Assembly: GCF_002005445.1 (NCBI RefSeq)
Contig: NZ_CP014692.1
Span: 682,001-746,000, forward strand
Origin: Acetobacter aceti
GTDB lineage: Bacteria > Pseudomonadota > Alphaproteobacteria > Acetobacterales > Acetobacteraceae
Length of the DNA stretch: 64,000 nucleotides
Direction: 5' to 3'
Shown here in pieces: positions 1 through 9,182 of this stretch; the first letter of the stretch is position 1; each line of letters begins with the position of its first letter. The notes beneath the pieces were generated by a model. It did not search any database. It saw only the letters and a list, made by a program, of their open reading frames with translations, and was not told the DNA's origin. The position numbers were made by a program, and so were the translations under genes.

Positions 1-850
1 GGACGGATCGACATTCAGGTCATCCAGATCATGGCTGAGGCGAGGTGAACGAAGCCGAGGAAATGGATGGTGCGTCGATCATATCTGGTAGCGAAGCGTC
101 GGAAGTGCTTGAGGCGGTTGAAGCGCCGCTCGATACGATTACGTAGCCTGTAGGCGATGGCATCGTGGGAGATGATAATCTTGCGGGTCGGGTTACAAGG
201 AATGACGGCTTCTGCACCCATCTGAGCGATGAGGGTACGTAACGCATTGCTGTCATAGGCTTTGTCGGCAATGACGGCAGCCCCCTCCTGACCCGCGAGC
301 TGGGCCGGCGCCTGGGTGACGTCGCCAACCTGACCAGCCGTGACCACGAAGCACAGCGGGCGGCCCAGCGCATCGGCCAGCATATGAATCTTGGTCGTCA
401 GACCACCTCGAGAACGCCCCAGCGCCTGATCTTTGGCCCCCCTTTTCCGCTCGCGGCCTGCTGATGGGTGCGAACGATGGTTGAATCGAGCATCAGATAC
501 TGATTGTTCCGATCGGCCGTCAGCGTCTCGAAAACCTTTTCCCACACCCCGGCATGGCACCATCGGCTGAACCGACGATGTACCGTCTTCCATTTGCCAT
601 ACCGCTCAGGCAGGTCTTTCCAATGCGCGCCGGAGCGCAGAACCCAAAGACAGCCATTCACGAACATGCGGTTATCCGTCCCGCTACGGCCTGCATCACC
701 GACCTTGCCGGGTAGCAAAGGCGCAATCCTCTGCCATTGCACCTCGGTCAACTCGTAACGCTTGATCCCCATCCCACGCTCCGTGCTCCAACACGGTGCT
801 CTATGAATCACTCATTCCAAAAAAAGGGAATCCTGAATGTCGATCGGTCC
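1..850 (-). mobile_element. IS5-family insertion sequence, both ends present
   Basis: Terminal inverted repeats are visible: GGACGGATCGACATTCAGG at 1-19 and its complement at 832-850, matching at 18 of 19 positions. They enclose one transposase gene in two overlapping frames, as in the IS427/IS1031-like group of IS5. The right flank begins TAG. The left flank lies outside the window, so a target duplication cannot be checked. Confidence 0.9.
15..772 (-). CDS. IS5-family transposase, made by -1 frameshift
   Basis: DDE transposase that would move the enclosing element. The first frame starts at 772 (MGIKRYELTEVQWQRI), carries the N-terminal IS5 domain and the first catalytic Asp (LDSTIVRTHQQ), and ends near 398. 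The second frame carries the second Asp (ADKAYDSN) and the Glu (IERRFNRLKHFRRFATRYD) and ends at 15. On the coding strand a run of four A and six G near 430-445 sits where the frames must join. A -1 slip there gives the usual IS5 reading GKGGAKDQALGRSRGG. Both frames are otherwise intact, so this looks like programmed frameshifting and not decay, though a single-base deletion cannot be excluded. Confidence 0.85.
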
Positions 851-1123
851 TAGTTCATCTGCGGCCATGATTGCTCCTGCATCTCCTGAGAGGGACAGCA
901 GAGGGACAGACGGTCCTGAGTCGGTGAGGTCGATCATACCCTCAAACAGACGATAGGGCGTCCCCTTGCCGCTTTCACGCCCTATGAATACATCTGCAAG
1001 ATCCGGACTTCAGAGCCAGAAAGATTCATCATCAACCCAACCCATCAAAGCCCGGGACTAAACAGCTAATGTGCCAAGCATGTGCTTGAAAACGTTGTTT
1101 CCATGGAACCATGAATGCAAATC
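851..1123. other. Gap with IS630 end scar and a short open frame
   Basis: About 270 bases without a supported gene. Positions 1042-1066 match, with one substitution, the terminal bases of the IS630-type remnant that ends at 54456 (CGGGACTAAACAGC followed by TA in both). A short minus-strand open frame (about 1010 down into the IS end, containing YRLFEGMIDLTDSG) is not recognised and has no credible start. It may be the stub of a gene cut by the IS. Confidence 0.5.
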
Positions 1124-2377
1124 TCATCCCATAAGCAGTCGCGCGCCGAGGGCTGTAAACAGCGCCAAAGGCATGGCGACAGCACCTACCTTGAGAAATT
1201 GCAGGAACCCGACATCCTCGCCGCCCCGGCGGATCACCTGAAGCCACAGGATTGTGGCCAGCGATCCGGTAACAGACAGGTTTGGCCCGAGATCCACGCC
1301 GATCAGAAGATTATCGACGATAAGGCGTGGCGGATGGGCCTGCGCTACTGCTTCGCTCGCGATCAGCCCTGCTGGCAGATTGTTCATGAGGTTTGAGACA
1401 AAGGCCAGAAGGGAGCCGGAACCGAGAGCCGCTGCCGTGGGATCAGACTGGGCCGCACGCTGAAGCATCCGTGCGATTGCCCCGATCAGCCCGGTGCTGT
1501 CGATAGCTTCCACAAGAACGAACAATCCCGCCACGAGAGGCAGGACGCCCCATGAGATCTCTTTTACCAACACCAATGGCGAGCGCCGGGATAAAACAGA
1601 TACACCAAGAGCCGTTGCGATACCGGCCAACGCGGTAGGCAGACCAAGAGGGCGATCAAAAGCGGAAATCGTGACAAGCAGGACTGCCGTCAGCACGATC
1701 CCGGCAAGGGCCGCTCTTCCGCCCACAGTCAGGCGCATCGGCTCAACCTGAGATGCACACTCCTGTCTGAGATGTTTGCGCTCAACCAGACGGAGGACCA
1801 GATAGGTCGTCACGATTGCCATCAACGACGGTAGCGCGAAGGATGCCATCCATGATCCCAGAGCCGGGAGAGCGCCATCGTAAAGAACCAGATTGGCCGG
1901 ATTGGAAACCGGCAGAACAAAGCTGGCGGCATTGGCGATGAGCGCACAGGCGAACAGCAGGGGAAGAGGGTCTGCTTTTGCTCTGGTCGCAACCGCAAGC
2001 ACCGCAGGTGTCAGCACGACTGCCGTCGCATCATTGGACATGAATGTCGTCACCACGACACCCGCCAGATAGACAAGCGTGAACAGTCTGGTCGTTGATC
2101 CCGCAGCATGATTGACCGCCCATGTGGCAACCCAGTCAAACAGACCGTTCGCCTGCGCTGTTTCACTCAAAAGCATCATACCCGTCAGGAAGAGATAGAC
2201 ATCTCCGCCTTTCAGGATCCCTGCTCCCGCCATGGAAACGGGAATCAGACCCGTCACGACAAGAAGCCCTGCTCCGATCACCGCCCATACCCACTCGGGA
2301 ACCCGAAACGGCCGGATAATGACTCCGGCCGTTGTCAGCGCTGCGATCGTCCAGATCGCCTCATGATGGAACATCAT
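1124..2377 (-). CDS. ArsB/SLC13-type anion permease
   Basis: About 417 residues with 10-12 hydrophobic segments. The order and motifs are those of the ArsB/NhaD permease superfamily: the SNDATAVVLTP region near residue 110, SNPANLVLYDG near 165, and in the C-terminal half NLMNNLPAGL and VDLGPNLSVTGSLATILW. Members of this family export arsenite or antimonite or carry other anions. Substrate is inferred from family only, and no arsC or arsR gene is seen nearby. The start at 2377 is chosen over an upstream ATG at 2425 because it forms an ATGA overlap with the stop of the MFS gene, indicating translational coupling. It is second in a two-gene operon. Confidence 0.75.
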   Translation of the reverse strand: MMFHHEAIWTIAALTTAGVIIRPFRVPEWVWAVIGAGLLVVTGLIPVSMAGAGILKGGDVYLFLTGMMLLSETAQANGLFDWVATWAVNHAAGSTTRLFTLVYLAGVVVTTFMSNDATAVVLTPAVLAVATRAKADPLPLLFACALIANAASFVLPVSNPANLVLYDGALPALGSWMASFALPSLMAIVTTYLVLRLVERKHLRQECASQVEPMRLTVGGRAALAGIVLTAVLLVTISAFDRPLGLPTALAGIATALGVSVLSRRSPLVLVKEISWGVLPLVAGLFVLVEAIDSTGLIGAIARMLQRAAQSDPTAAALGSGSLLAFVSNLMNNLPAGLIASEAVAQAHPPRLIVDNLLIGVDLGPNLSVTGSLATILWLQVIRRGGEDVGFLQFLKVGAVAMPLALFTALGARLLMG

Positions 2378-3633
2378 ACGGGTGCACGGTCCGCGGAACG
2401 CATGACTGACGCTGAGAAAATCCACAGTCCCAACGACAGGATTGCAAAACAGCCTAGAGTGTAAAATGCGGTCGAATAACCGAGATCCTCGGCAAGCCAG
2501 CCTCCCAGCGCCGGTGAGAGACTTGCCCCGATACCTTGTGCCGTCATGACCACGCCTTGTCCCACATTGACCCGTCCTGTGCCGTTAAGAAGCCGGGCCA
2601 CCAGTCCCGGAACGGCAACGCTCTGAAGTCCCGCGCCTATACCGTCCAGAAACTGCACGGGCCACACGCCCCAGTGCTCGATGAACGTGCCTGCAATCAC
2701 GCCACGGAGCGGCAGGGCGGCAAATGAAATCAGCAGCACGATCCAGTATCCACGGCTCGCCACGAAACGCATGGCCAGAAGGCTGACGCCGATCATCACG
2801 GCCTGGGCCACCACCACAGTCATCGCCGTAAACATTGCGGGGTTACCTTTTCCCGCACTGACGACAGCCATACCGTAAAGCGGCAGCATCGCAGCATTGC
2901 CGAGATGAAAGAAACACAGACAGGCCGCGAGGATCAGGAGAGGTTTGTGTCGAAGAAACGACCTTATCCCTTCCGCCTTCCCGGCATCATGGCTGTTTCC
3001 GTCTTCCAGTCCTCGCGCTGCCTGATGGTCGATGGATTTCTCTGGAATCAGGAGCACGGCAGCGATAGCCAGCAGACCGAATGTGACTTCAAGAAAGAAA
3101 ATCGCAGACAGGCCAAACGTCCAGCCGAGCCAGCCAGACAAACCGGCTCCCACCATATTGCCAGCGTGGTTCCAGGCCTGATTGCGGCCGATCTGCGCGT
3201 TGAAACCCTTCTGGCGAACAATCCCGAGCGTCATTCCGGCCATCAGGGGACCGATCCCCGCTCCGGCCAGCGCCGTGGCAAGCTGGCTGATGGTCACAAC
3301 GAGGGTTGATTGTGAACTCAGCAACAGAAGCGAGGCTGAAATGGTGCATAACGCCGCGACAATGACAAACAGGTGTTTTTTCGTCGTCTGGTCGATGAGC
3401 GCGCCGGCAGGAATGGTGACCAGCATGCCGACAATACCACCAGCCGTCATGACAGATCCGATCGGTCCTGTCTGCCAGCCATGACGCTGGAGAAACACAC
3501 CCAGGAAAGGACCAATCCCCGCCTGGACGTCAGCCATGAAAAAATTCAGGGCACATAATGAGAACAATGCGCGGTCTGACGGAGCGCCTTGCGCTCCCTC
3601 TGTCTTCAGGCCAGCCACAGAAGCATGCGTCAT
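2374..3633 (-). CDS. MFS transporter, 12 TM
   Basis: 419-residue major facilitator protein with the expected run of about 12 hydrophobic helices and a charged central loop (residues about 195-225). The loop between TM2 and TM3 carries GALIDQTTKKH, a variant of the family motif GxxxDRxGRK. It lies directly upstream of the ArsB-type permease and overlaps it by four bases, so the two are probably co-translated and may serve the same toxic anion or metabolite. Substrate is not inferable. A GGAGAAAA stretch lies 10-15 bases upstream of the chosen ATG. It is transcribed divergently from the glutathione transferase gene. Confidence 0.8.
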   Translation of the reverse strand: MTHASVAGLKTEGAQGAPSDRALFSLCALNFFMADVQAGIGPFLGVFLQRHGWQTGPIGSVMTAGGIVGMLVTIPAGALIDQTTKKHLFVIVAALCTISASLLLLSSQSTLVVTISQLATALAGAGIGPLMAGMTLGIVRQKGFNAQIGRNQAWNHAGNMVGAGLSGWLGWTFGLSAIFFLEVTFGLLAIAAVLLIPEKSIDHQAARGLEDGNSHDAGKAEGIRSFLRHKPLLILAACLCFFHLGNAAMLPLYGMAVVSAGKGNPAMFTAMTVVVAQAVMIGVSLLAMRFVASRGYWIVLLISFAALPLRGVIAGTFIEHWGVWPVQFLDGIGAGLQSVAVPGLVARLLNGTGRVNVGQGVVMTAQGIGASLSPALGGWLAEDLGYSTAFYTLGCFAILSLGLWIFSASVMRSADRAPV

Positions 3634-3917
3634 AGGGCTCTTTTCTCCAGATCGGAGAGCTAACTACATAGGAAGCAATAAGTTACAAGGACCCGTCAAA
3701 AATACCGATCCTGCAACATGCGAAGACGCGACGGCAATGGAACATCAGGAGAGCGCAAATCGCTGTTCAGAGAACTTGAAGCTTGTCGCTGGCGCGTGCC
3801 AAGCTGCATACCGCCCTTCCATCTGCCCGTGTATCTCCCAGTAACGAGGCGTGCGCGTGCCTGCGTGACCATTTATACAAACCAGACGCAGTCATCACGC
3901 ATGACGGAGAAGTGTCC

Positions 3918-4517
3918 ATGAAACTCTACAATCTCGAACTCTCCGGCAATTGCTACAAGGTGCGCCTCCTCGCGGCCCTGACCCGAATTCCTCTTGAAAA
4001 CGTGCCGATGAACCTTGCAGATGGAGAACACCGCACCGCATGGTTCACGTCCCTGAATCCATTCCAGGAAGTGCCTGTTCTGGTCGACGGGGAAACCGTT
4101 CTGCGCGATTCCCAGGCGATCCTCGTCTATCTGGGCGGTCAGCTTACGGACAGGACGTGGTGGCCGGAAGATTCCGCAGCCCAGGCCGAAATCGTACAAT
4201 GGCTCTCCGTCGCCGCAAGCGAGGTGCGTGACGGTCCGAACACGGCGCGCCTGATCCGGAAATTTGGTTACGATCATTCGATGGAGCAGGCGCTTCTCGT
4301 CACACGGCGGCTTTTGCCCCTGCTGGACCAGCATCTGACCACCCATGACTGGTTCGCGCTTAACCGGCCGACCATCGCGGACTGCGCACTATTTCCCTAT
4401 CTCGCACTGGCACATGAAGGCGGGGTCGACGTCACTCCCTTCAGCGCTCTGACACACTGGATCGATCGTGTCCGGGCGCTACCGGGATTCGTGCCGATGC
4501 CGGGCGTAGACAGATGA
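3918..4517 (+). CDS. Glutathione S-transferase family protein
   Basis: 199 residues. The N-terminal thioredoxin-like domain (1-75) contains the cis-proline motif EVPVLVDG and the glutathione-binding DSQAILVYL. The helical C-terminal domain follows (85-199) with the NRPTIADCALFPYL motif typical of GSTs. It would conjugate glutathione to electrophiles or reduce them in the cytoplasm. The start at 3918 is preferred because ACGGAGAA lies 7 bases upstream and the protein then begins with the canonical MKLYNLELSGN strand. An in-frame ATG further upstream would add a non-homologous tail. The stop overlaps the next gene by ATGA. Confidence 0.88.
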   Translation: MKLYNLELSGNCYKVRLLAALTRIPLENVPMNLADGEHRTAWFTSLNPFQEVPVLVDGETVLRDSQAILVYLGGQLTDRTWWPEDSAAQAEIVQWLSVAASEVRDGPNTARLIRKFGYDHSMEQALLVTRRLLPLLDQHLTTHDWFALNRPTIADCALFPYLALAHEGGVDVTPFSALTHWIDRVRALPGFVPMPGVDR

Positions 4518-5107
4518 CGGATGACAACGCCGTAACGCCATTTCCCGCGAACTGGCTCGAAACGCTTCTTCCTCGCATCGATTTTCGAGAACGGCACAGT
4601 ATTGATATTCTTGCTCCCGCCGGGCTCATTCTTGACTGCGCCGAGGACTATCGAATGAAAAACGATCTGCTCTTCCGTGTTGCCATAGGATTGCGCGAAC
4701 TCCCGGCACGCATGCAGGGACAAACCACTCGGCCACCTTTCGACCGGGACAGGTTTACCTTTCTGGGGCGTGATGGGGACAGTACCCTCGCTTTCGGCCT
4801 GATCGGTGCATTCTGGGAAGTCGATTACGGATTGCGGCCGTGCCGCTCGGTGGAGGATTTCCGGGCCTGCGCAAATCAGGACGTTTGCAAGATGGTGCTG
4901 TCCTACACGCTTCAGCCGCTGATACGCGGGACACACCGTCTCACGACCGAGACAAGCGTCTTCTGTCCTACTCCCGCGACATGGCGGCGTTTTGCGCCCT
5001 ACTGGTATCTCATCCGACCCGTCAGCGGACTGATCCGCAGGCGCATGCTGGCCTTCATCCGCAAACAGGCCGAAAGCCACATCACATTCGGGGCTATCAC
5101 CGGCTGA
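4514..5107 (+). CDS. Conserved protein of unknown function, coupled to GST
   Basis: 197 residues, no signal peptide or membrane segment. Start overlaps the GST stop (ATGA), so the two are translated together. The C-terminal part, WYLIRPVSGLIRRRMLAFIRKQAE, resembles small SRPBCC/START-like proteins of unknown role in proteobacteria, but I cannot assign a family firmly. The middle contains two tryptophans and a Gly-rich strand (FGLIGAFWEVDYGLRP), suggesting a compact ligand-binding fold. Its 3' end overlaps the 3' end of the convergent LysR gene by 11 bases. Confidence 0.7.
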   Translation: MTDDNAVTPFPANWLETLLPRIDFRERHSIDILAPAGLILDCAEDYRMKNDLLFRVAIGLRELPARMQGQTTRPPFDRDRFTFLGRDGDSTLAFGLIGAFWEVDYGLRPCRSVEDFRACANQDVCKMVLSYTLQPLIRGTHRLTTETSVFCPTPATWRRFAPYWYLIRPVSGLIRRRMLAFIRKQAESHITFGAITG

Positions 5108-6014
5108 TACCGGCGACCCGGCTGAGTCCATCGGCAAGAAAGTCCACGCAGAGACGGACCCGGGTCAGGTTCGTCCGTTCCGGCGCGATCAGCATGCTCA
5201 GCGGCATGGGAGGCAGCGTATAGTCCGGCAGCACCTGTTCCAGACGACCATCCCGCAGGCAGTCCTCCACCAGCCAGCGATGGGCTGGTCCGTAACCTCG
5301 ACCCGCCAGAAACGCATCGCGCGCCGCCAGACCATGATCGACAATCAACCGACCATGAAATGGCATGACATGATTTCTGCCCTTCTTACTCCGAAGGACC
5401 AGTTGCTCCGATCCATGCACACGCGACATCCGCACGCCCTCAAGAGCCGGCAGATCCTCCGGCCGCCTTATCGGACCGTTGCGACGAAGCCACTCGGGGG
5501 AGGCAACCAGCACGCGCTGGCTCTCTCCGAGAGAACGCAGTTTCATCGCACAATCACTCAGGGGGCCAAGACGGATGGCGATATCGACGCCATCCCGCAC
5601 CAGGTCGATCCGCTCGTCCGTCAGGCCGAACTCGACCCGTATGCCCGGATTTTCATCCTGAAAGACGTAAACAAGGCGGCTGACATGCAGGACACCCAGC
5701 GCGCCGGTGCAGGAAATACGCACCGTCCCGGCCGTCGCCTGCCGTGTGTCGCGCATCTCCTGAGAAGCCTGCTCGACGAGGGAAAGAATCTGCACGCAAT
5801 GCGCGTAATACCGCGTCCCTTCATCTGTTAACGCGGCGCGGCGCGTGGTGCGCGTCAGCAGCGAGACACCCAGGGTCTCTTCGAGTTCACGCAGATGCCG
5901 CGTAACCGTCGATTGTCCTGCGCCGGTTTCCCGCGCGACGGCGGCCAGATTGCCGCGTTCGGCAATGCGCACGAAGGTTCGCATTCGTTCCAGCGAAATG
6001 AGGGATTGTTCCAT
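5097..6014 (-). CDS. LysR-family transcriptional regulator
   Basis: 305 residues. The N-terminal winged helix-turn-helix (residues about 8-65) reads MRTFVRIAERGNLAAVARETGAGQSTVTRHLRELE in two runs and is diagnostic. A two-lobed effector domain follows (about 90-300), with the LRSLGESQRVLVASPEWL strand usual in the CrgA/DmlR-like branch. It is divergent from the flavodoxin-fold oxidoreductase at 6117, which is therefore its likely target. The effector is unknown. The hinge and C-terminus are complete. Confidence 0.9.
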   Translation of the reverse strand: MEQSLISLERMRTFVRIAERGNLAAVARETGAGQSTVTRHLRELEETLGVSLLTRTTRRAALTDEGTRYYAHCVQILSLVEQASQEMRDTRQATAGTVRISCTGALGVLHVSRLVYVFQDENPGIRVEFGLTDERIDLVRDGVDIAIRLGPLSDCAMKLRSLGESQRVLVASPEWLRRNGPIRRPEDLPALEGVRMSRVHGSEQLVLRSKKGRNHVMPFHGRLIVDHGLAARDAFLAGRGYGPAHRWLVEDCLRDGRLEQVLPDYTLPPMPLSMLIAPERTNLTRVRLCVDFLADGLSRVAGISR

Positions 6015-6038
6015 TTTTCGGCACTGTGCCTTCCGCTA

Positions 6039-6053
6039 TCTCCATATGGGAGA
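6039..6053. promoter_or_regulatory. Candidate LysR binding site
   Basis: TCTCCATATGGGAGA, an imperfect palindrome with 5-base arms, lies in the 102-base intergenic space between the divergent LysR and oxidoreductase genes. This is where a LysR protein usually binds. The site is proposed from symmetry and position only. Confidence 0.35.
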
Positions 6054-6116
6054 AGAATACCTTATCCCCTAGTCTTGGCCGATACGAATCATTGTCCGCA
6101 ATAACAAGGCCCGCTC

Positions 6117-6911
6117 ATGAAAGTTCTGATTGTCTTCGCGCATCCCGAACGACACTCCCTCAATGGCGCCCTGCTTGATGCCGCCATCGCCGAACTGCAG
6201 GCGCAGGGACACGAGGTCAAAGTCTCCGATCTCTATGCCATGCACTGGAAAGCAGCCGTCGACCGCAGCGACTTTCCGGATCTGCCTTCCGGCGAGCGCC
6301 TGAAAGTAGGCTCTGCATCTTCCCGTGAATTCGCAGCAAACGGCCTGACGGATGACGTAAAAGCCGAGCAGGAGAAACTCCGCTGGGCCGATACCGTGAT
6401 TCTCCAGTTTCCGCTCTGGTGGTTCGCCATGCCCGCGATCCTCAAAGGCTGGATCGATCGCGTCTATGCCTGCGGCTTTGCGTATGGCGTTGGCGAGCAT
6501 AGCGACAGCCGCTGGGGTGATCGCTATGGCGAAGGCGTGATGGCGGGCAAGCGCGCCATGCTCATCGTGACGGCCGGAGGCTGGCCGGAGCATTACTCCG
6601 AGCGCGGGATCAATGGCCAGATCGACGATCTGCTGTTTCCCATCAATCATGGCATCCTGTTCTATCCCGGTTTCACGGTGCTGCCGCCTTTCGTGGCTTA
6701 CAGGGTGGACCGGCTGGATGAAGCTCGCTTTGAGATCGTTTCCGGACAACTTCGCGAGCGTATGCGCACGCTTGCGACGACCGCGCCGATCCCATACCGG
6801 AAGCAGAACGACGGCGACTATCAGATCCCTATAATGGAACTGAAAACCGGGCTGGAAACACCAGGCGCCGTTCGTTTTGCCCTGCATGTAGCGGAACCGA
6901 AATCCTCGTAG
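6117..6911 (+). CDS. NAD(P)H oxidoreductase, flavodoxin-like fold (quinone reductase type)
   Basis: 264 residues. It has the flavodoxin_2 fold: beta-1 plus phosphate loop MKVLIVFAHPERHSLNGAL, then DTVILQFPLWWFAMPAILKGWIDRV (about residues 95-120) which forms the flavin/active-site loop of NQO/MdaB/KefF-type enzymes, and a GGWPEHYSERG segment near 155. These FAD or FMN enzymes reduce quinones or other electrophiles by two electrons. It starts 102 bases from the divergent LysR gene, so induction by an electrophile is a reasonable guess. The start follows AAGG at about 9 bases. Confidence 0.88.
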   Translation: MKVLIVFAHPERHSLNGALLDAAIAELQAQGHEVKVSDLYAMHWKAAVDRSDFPDLPSGERLKVGSASSREFAANGLTDDVKAEQEKLRWADTVILQFPLWWFAMPAILKGWIDRVYACGFAYGVGEHSDSRWGDRYGEGVMAGKRAMLIVTAGGWPEHYSERGINGQIDDLLFPINHGILFYPGFTVLPPFVAYRVDRLDEARFEIVSGQLRERMRTLATTAPIPYRKQNDGDYQIPIMELKTGLETPGAVRFALHVAEPKSS

Positions 6912-7172
6912 CAAGAAAAGAGGCAGTACGGGCACTTCGACCGAAGTGTTTTGTCTCGGGTTTTAATGGGATGGACTAAGGATGAATCGTTATGGTTCTG
7001 AAATCCAGATTGTGCGAACGTATTCGTAGAGTGTGAGCCCATTGAGATACGTCCTCGACCGCTTACGCTTTCCCCGATTGCCAGTAAGCGGTCGTTCAAT
7101 TGCACTTCGATCGAAAACATGACGACAGACGTCAGGCACTATCACGGACCCATGAAGTTTTGAGTTTCGAAC

Positions 7173-7709
7173 TCACCCTTTCAGAGCGCGCCATTCACGC
7201 GCCAAGATCGCGTACTGCATGGTGTTTTCATAAACTGGCTGACCCTGCCCGTTCTTCATGAAAGAGATGAACTCCATGAATGTTCCCTCCAGACGCATGC
7301 CCAGTTTTTGGCAGAGACGCTGCGATGGCTGGTTTGTGTCTTCGACATAGGCATAGAGACGACGGGCATGTCGGTCGTCGAACAGGTAGGCGAACAGAGC
7401 ATGCGCGGCCTCGAATGCATATCCTTTCCCGGAAAAACGGGGGTTGAAATTCCACCCGACCGAAATGGCGTCTTCCTCTGGCATAGCAAACAGATCACCA
7501 ATCAGTTCGTCGCTATCTTTGAGACAGACAGCAATATATTTGTCGTCATGACTGCGTTTCTTTGCTTCAGCTAAAGCAGAAGCTTCGTCAGAAAGTCTCA
7601 GTGAAAAGAAACAACTGGATCGCGGATCATGCAAATAGGCATATAAAGCCGGGCTATCGGCTTCACGAAACCGACGAAGAATAAGCCGTTCTGTTTTTAT
7701 ACTCAGCAT
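7173..7709 (-). CDS. GNAT-family N-acetyltransferase
   Basis: 178 residues of the RimJ/RimL-like GNAT group. It opens with the signature TERLILRRFREADSPALYAYL. The acetyl-CoA loop region is NPRFSGKGYAFEAAHALFAYLF (about 88-110), followed by RLYAYVEDTNQPSQRLCQKLGMRLEG, where a new neighbour residue set packs against CoA. Members acetylate ribosomal proteins, other N-termini or small molecules; the substrate here is unknown. It stands alone, flanked by sequence with IS debris on the far side. Confidence 0.88.
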   Translation of the reverse strand: MLSIKTERLILRRFREADSPALYAYLHDPRSSCFFSLRLSDEASALAEAKKRSHDDKYIAVCLKDSDELIGDLFAMPEEDAISVGWNFNPRFSGKGYAFEAAHALFAYLFDDRHARRLYAYVEDTNQPSQRLCQKLGMRLEGTFMEFISFMKNGQGQPVYENTMQYAILAREWRALKG

Positions 7710-8086
7710 CTTATCCGCTTTTTCTCGACTACACGCAGGTCAGATCATTCATTCAGATAATGCGCTCAGAGCTCTTTTGGAAATTCATTATCTGAGGCTA
7801 ATCCGGCTATACGGAGCACATACATCCCCCCGAAAAGGCCGGCCTTTCGCTATTTTTCCATTGATGCAGAGAGTTGGTTTCATTCCATATCGGGACTCCA
7901 AGCCTTTTCCAGAAGGGCTCTCTGCCCGGAGAAGATACCATCAATCATAATGGTTGCTTTCCATATTCCTGATGCGCTTCTGCTGATCATAGCATATTGA
8001 GGGATTTCCCTCATTTTTCTGCGCATAATCCCCTGTGACCCGATGTGTGCCACGTCGCCTTGCCCGATTACAGACATCAACGGGCT
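7710..8086. other. Intergenic stretch with a perfect inverted repeat
   Basis: No convincing gene. A perfect 10-base inverted repeat, TCAGATAATG at 7754-7763 and CATTATCTGA at 7787-7796, encloses 23 bases. It has no T-tract, so it is not an obvious terminator. It could be an operator for the acetyltransferase gene or the end of a vanished element. The rest (7800-8086) shows nothing recognisable. Confidence 0.4.
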
Positions 8087-8460
8087 TCACCGCCAGTCGA
8101 TATGGGCGGCTGGCGATGCGGATCTCCAGCCGGATGTCCGTTCAACGACCCACTGACGTGGCAGGATTTCAAATCCTTTTGCCGTATCTGATCGCCGGAT
8201 GATCTCGATCGTGAAGTCGAGAAAAGCGGCCTTGTCCATCAACTGCAGGCGTTCACAGGCACCCTCTGCGAACAGGTGCTTTCACTCACGGACGCCGTTT
8301 GCGGATGGCATCCAGGATCATCTGTTCTCCTGCACCGTCCGAAATATCGCCCGGTGTCAGCCTGACCAGAAGCAGGTGGCATCAGAGGGACTATGCGCTC
8401 CCATTCCATATCGGTCAGAGCATAGAGATAACATTTCGTCTTGCGCCGGATGCTGACCAT
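8087..8460 (-). pseudogene. IS5-type transposase relic
   Basis: The N-terminal fragment contains LTDMEWERIVPLMPPAS, the opening of many IS5-group transposases. After an internal deletion of most of the catalytic core and a frame change, a C-terminal fragment follows (MDKAAFLDFTIEIIRRSDTAK then FEILPRQWVVERTSGW), ending at 8087. The Glu of VVER is the third catalytic residue, but the two Asp-bearing parts are gone. This is dead IS debris lying just before the efflux operon, and is probably connected with the loss of the front of its outer membrane factor gene. Confidence 0.7.
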
Positions 8461-8810
8461 ACGTCCTCGTTGTTCTGGCGTTCATATCCTGAGTTTGAAT
8501 CAGGCATAAACCGGCTTGAAAAGCCATCATATCGCATTTCCAACAGGGCACCTATATTCTCTGCTGTATCCACTTCCATGACGCGTTCAGGAAACTGTCA
8601 GCTTCGTCTGGTATGATATCGATCATGTCACAGCCCTTTTCGCGTGACGATACGTACAGGCGGCATGGTTTTATGCGTTATCGTGATATTTATTATCCAC
8701 ACTCGCACACCATATTAAAAGAAGAAAATATATATAGAGAATGTTACTATATATATTGTGACATTTTTATTTTTACATTTCTGTTATTTTCTTTCAATCA
8801 AATTTCAGAG
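8461..8810. other. AT-rich junction upstream of truncated efflux gene
   Basis: About 350 bases without a gene. Bases 8690-8810 are strikingly AT-rich (runs of ATATATAT and TTTTTATTTTT) compared with either side, and presumably supply the present promoter of the efflux operon. No complete sigma-70 promoter is asserted. Confidence 0.4.
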
Positions 8811-9182
8811 GTGGAAGCAGAAAATATTACGTTCGTCCACGCCGCTGAAACGGCGCGGGCTGTCGATTCAGGGCTGACTGAACTGAATACAAACTATCGC
8901 TCAGCGGCGGCCCGCCGCAATGTCAGACAGGAACTGGCCCAGGTTTTTTCTCATCTGACGGCCACGAAAGACATGCTCAGAAACTCTGTTCTCTCCGCCG
9001 AGAGCATGAACAGTCGCGCAATTGAGGTGAGCCGGTCATGGCAAGCCGGTGAGACATCGCTGGTTGAACTGCTGCGGGCGAGATCCGCGGCCCACAATGC
9101 CCTGCAACTTCGCAATCAGACGGAAATCGCCCGGCACGTCGCCATTGTACGGACATTGATCGCCGCAGGAGAATTCCAGTGA
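8811..9182 (+). pseudogene. Truncated TolC/CzcC-type outer membrane factor
   Basis: Roughly 120 residues corresponding to the last coiled-coil repeat of an outer membrane efflux protein. RRNVRQELAQVFSHLTATKDML and VSRSWQAGETSLVELLRARSAA match the usual C-terminal helical hairpin of CzcC/TolC-type channels (whole proteins are about 400-450 residues). The N-terminal signal peptide, the beta-barrel strands and the first repeat are absent; upstream is AT-rich DNA. Its stop overlaps the GTG start of the adaptor gene, as in an intact czcCBA-type operon. It cannot form a channel, so the pump must borrow another channel or is incomplete. Confidence 0.7.

Noticed and set aside
6912..7172. Minus-strand frame beginning FSIEVQLNDRLLAIGE
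   Set aside because: Looks vaguely protein-like but has no family match and overlaps the oxidoreductase end; could be IS residue.
7880..8080. 66-codon minus-strand frame
   Set aside because: No ribosome site, no recognisable motif, lies in IS debris.
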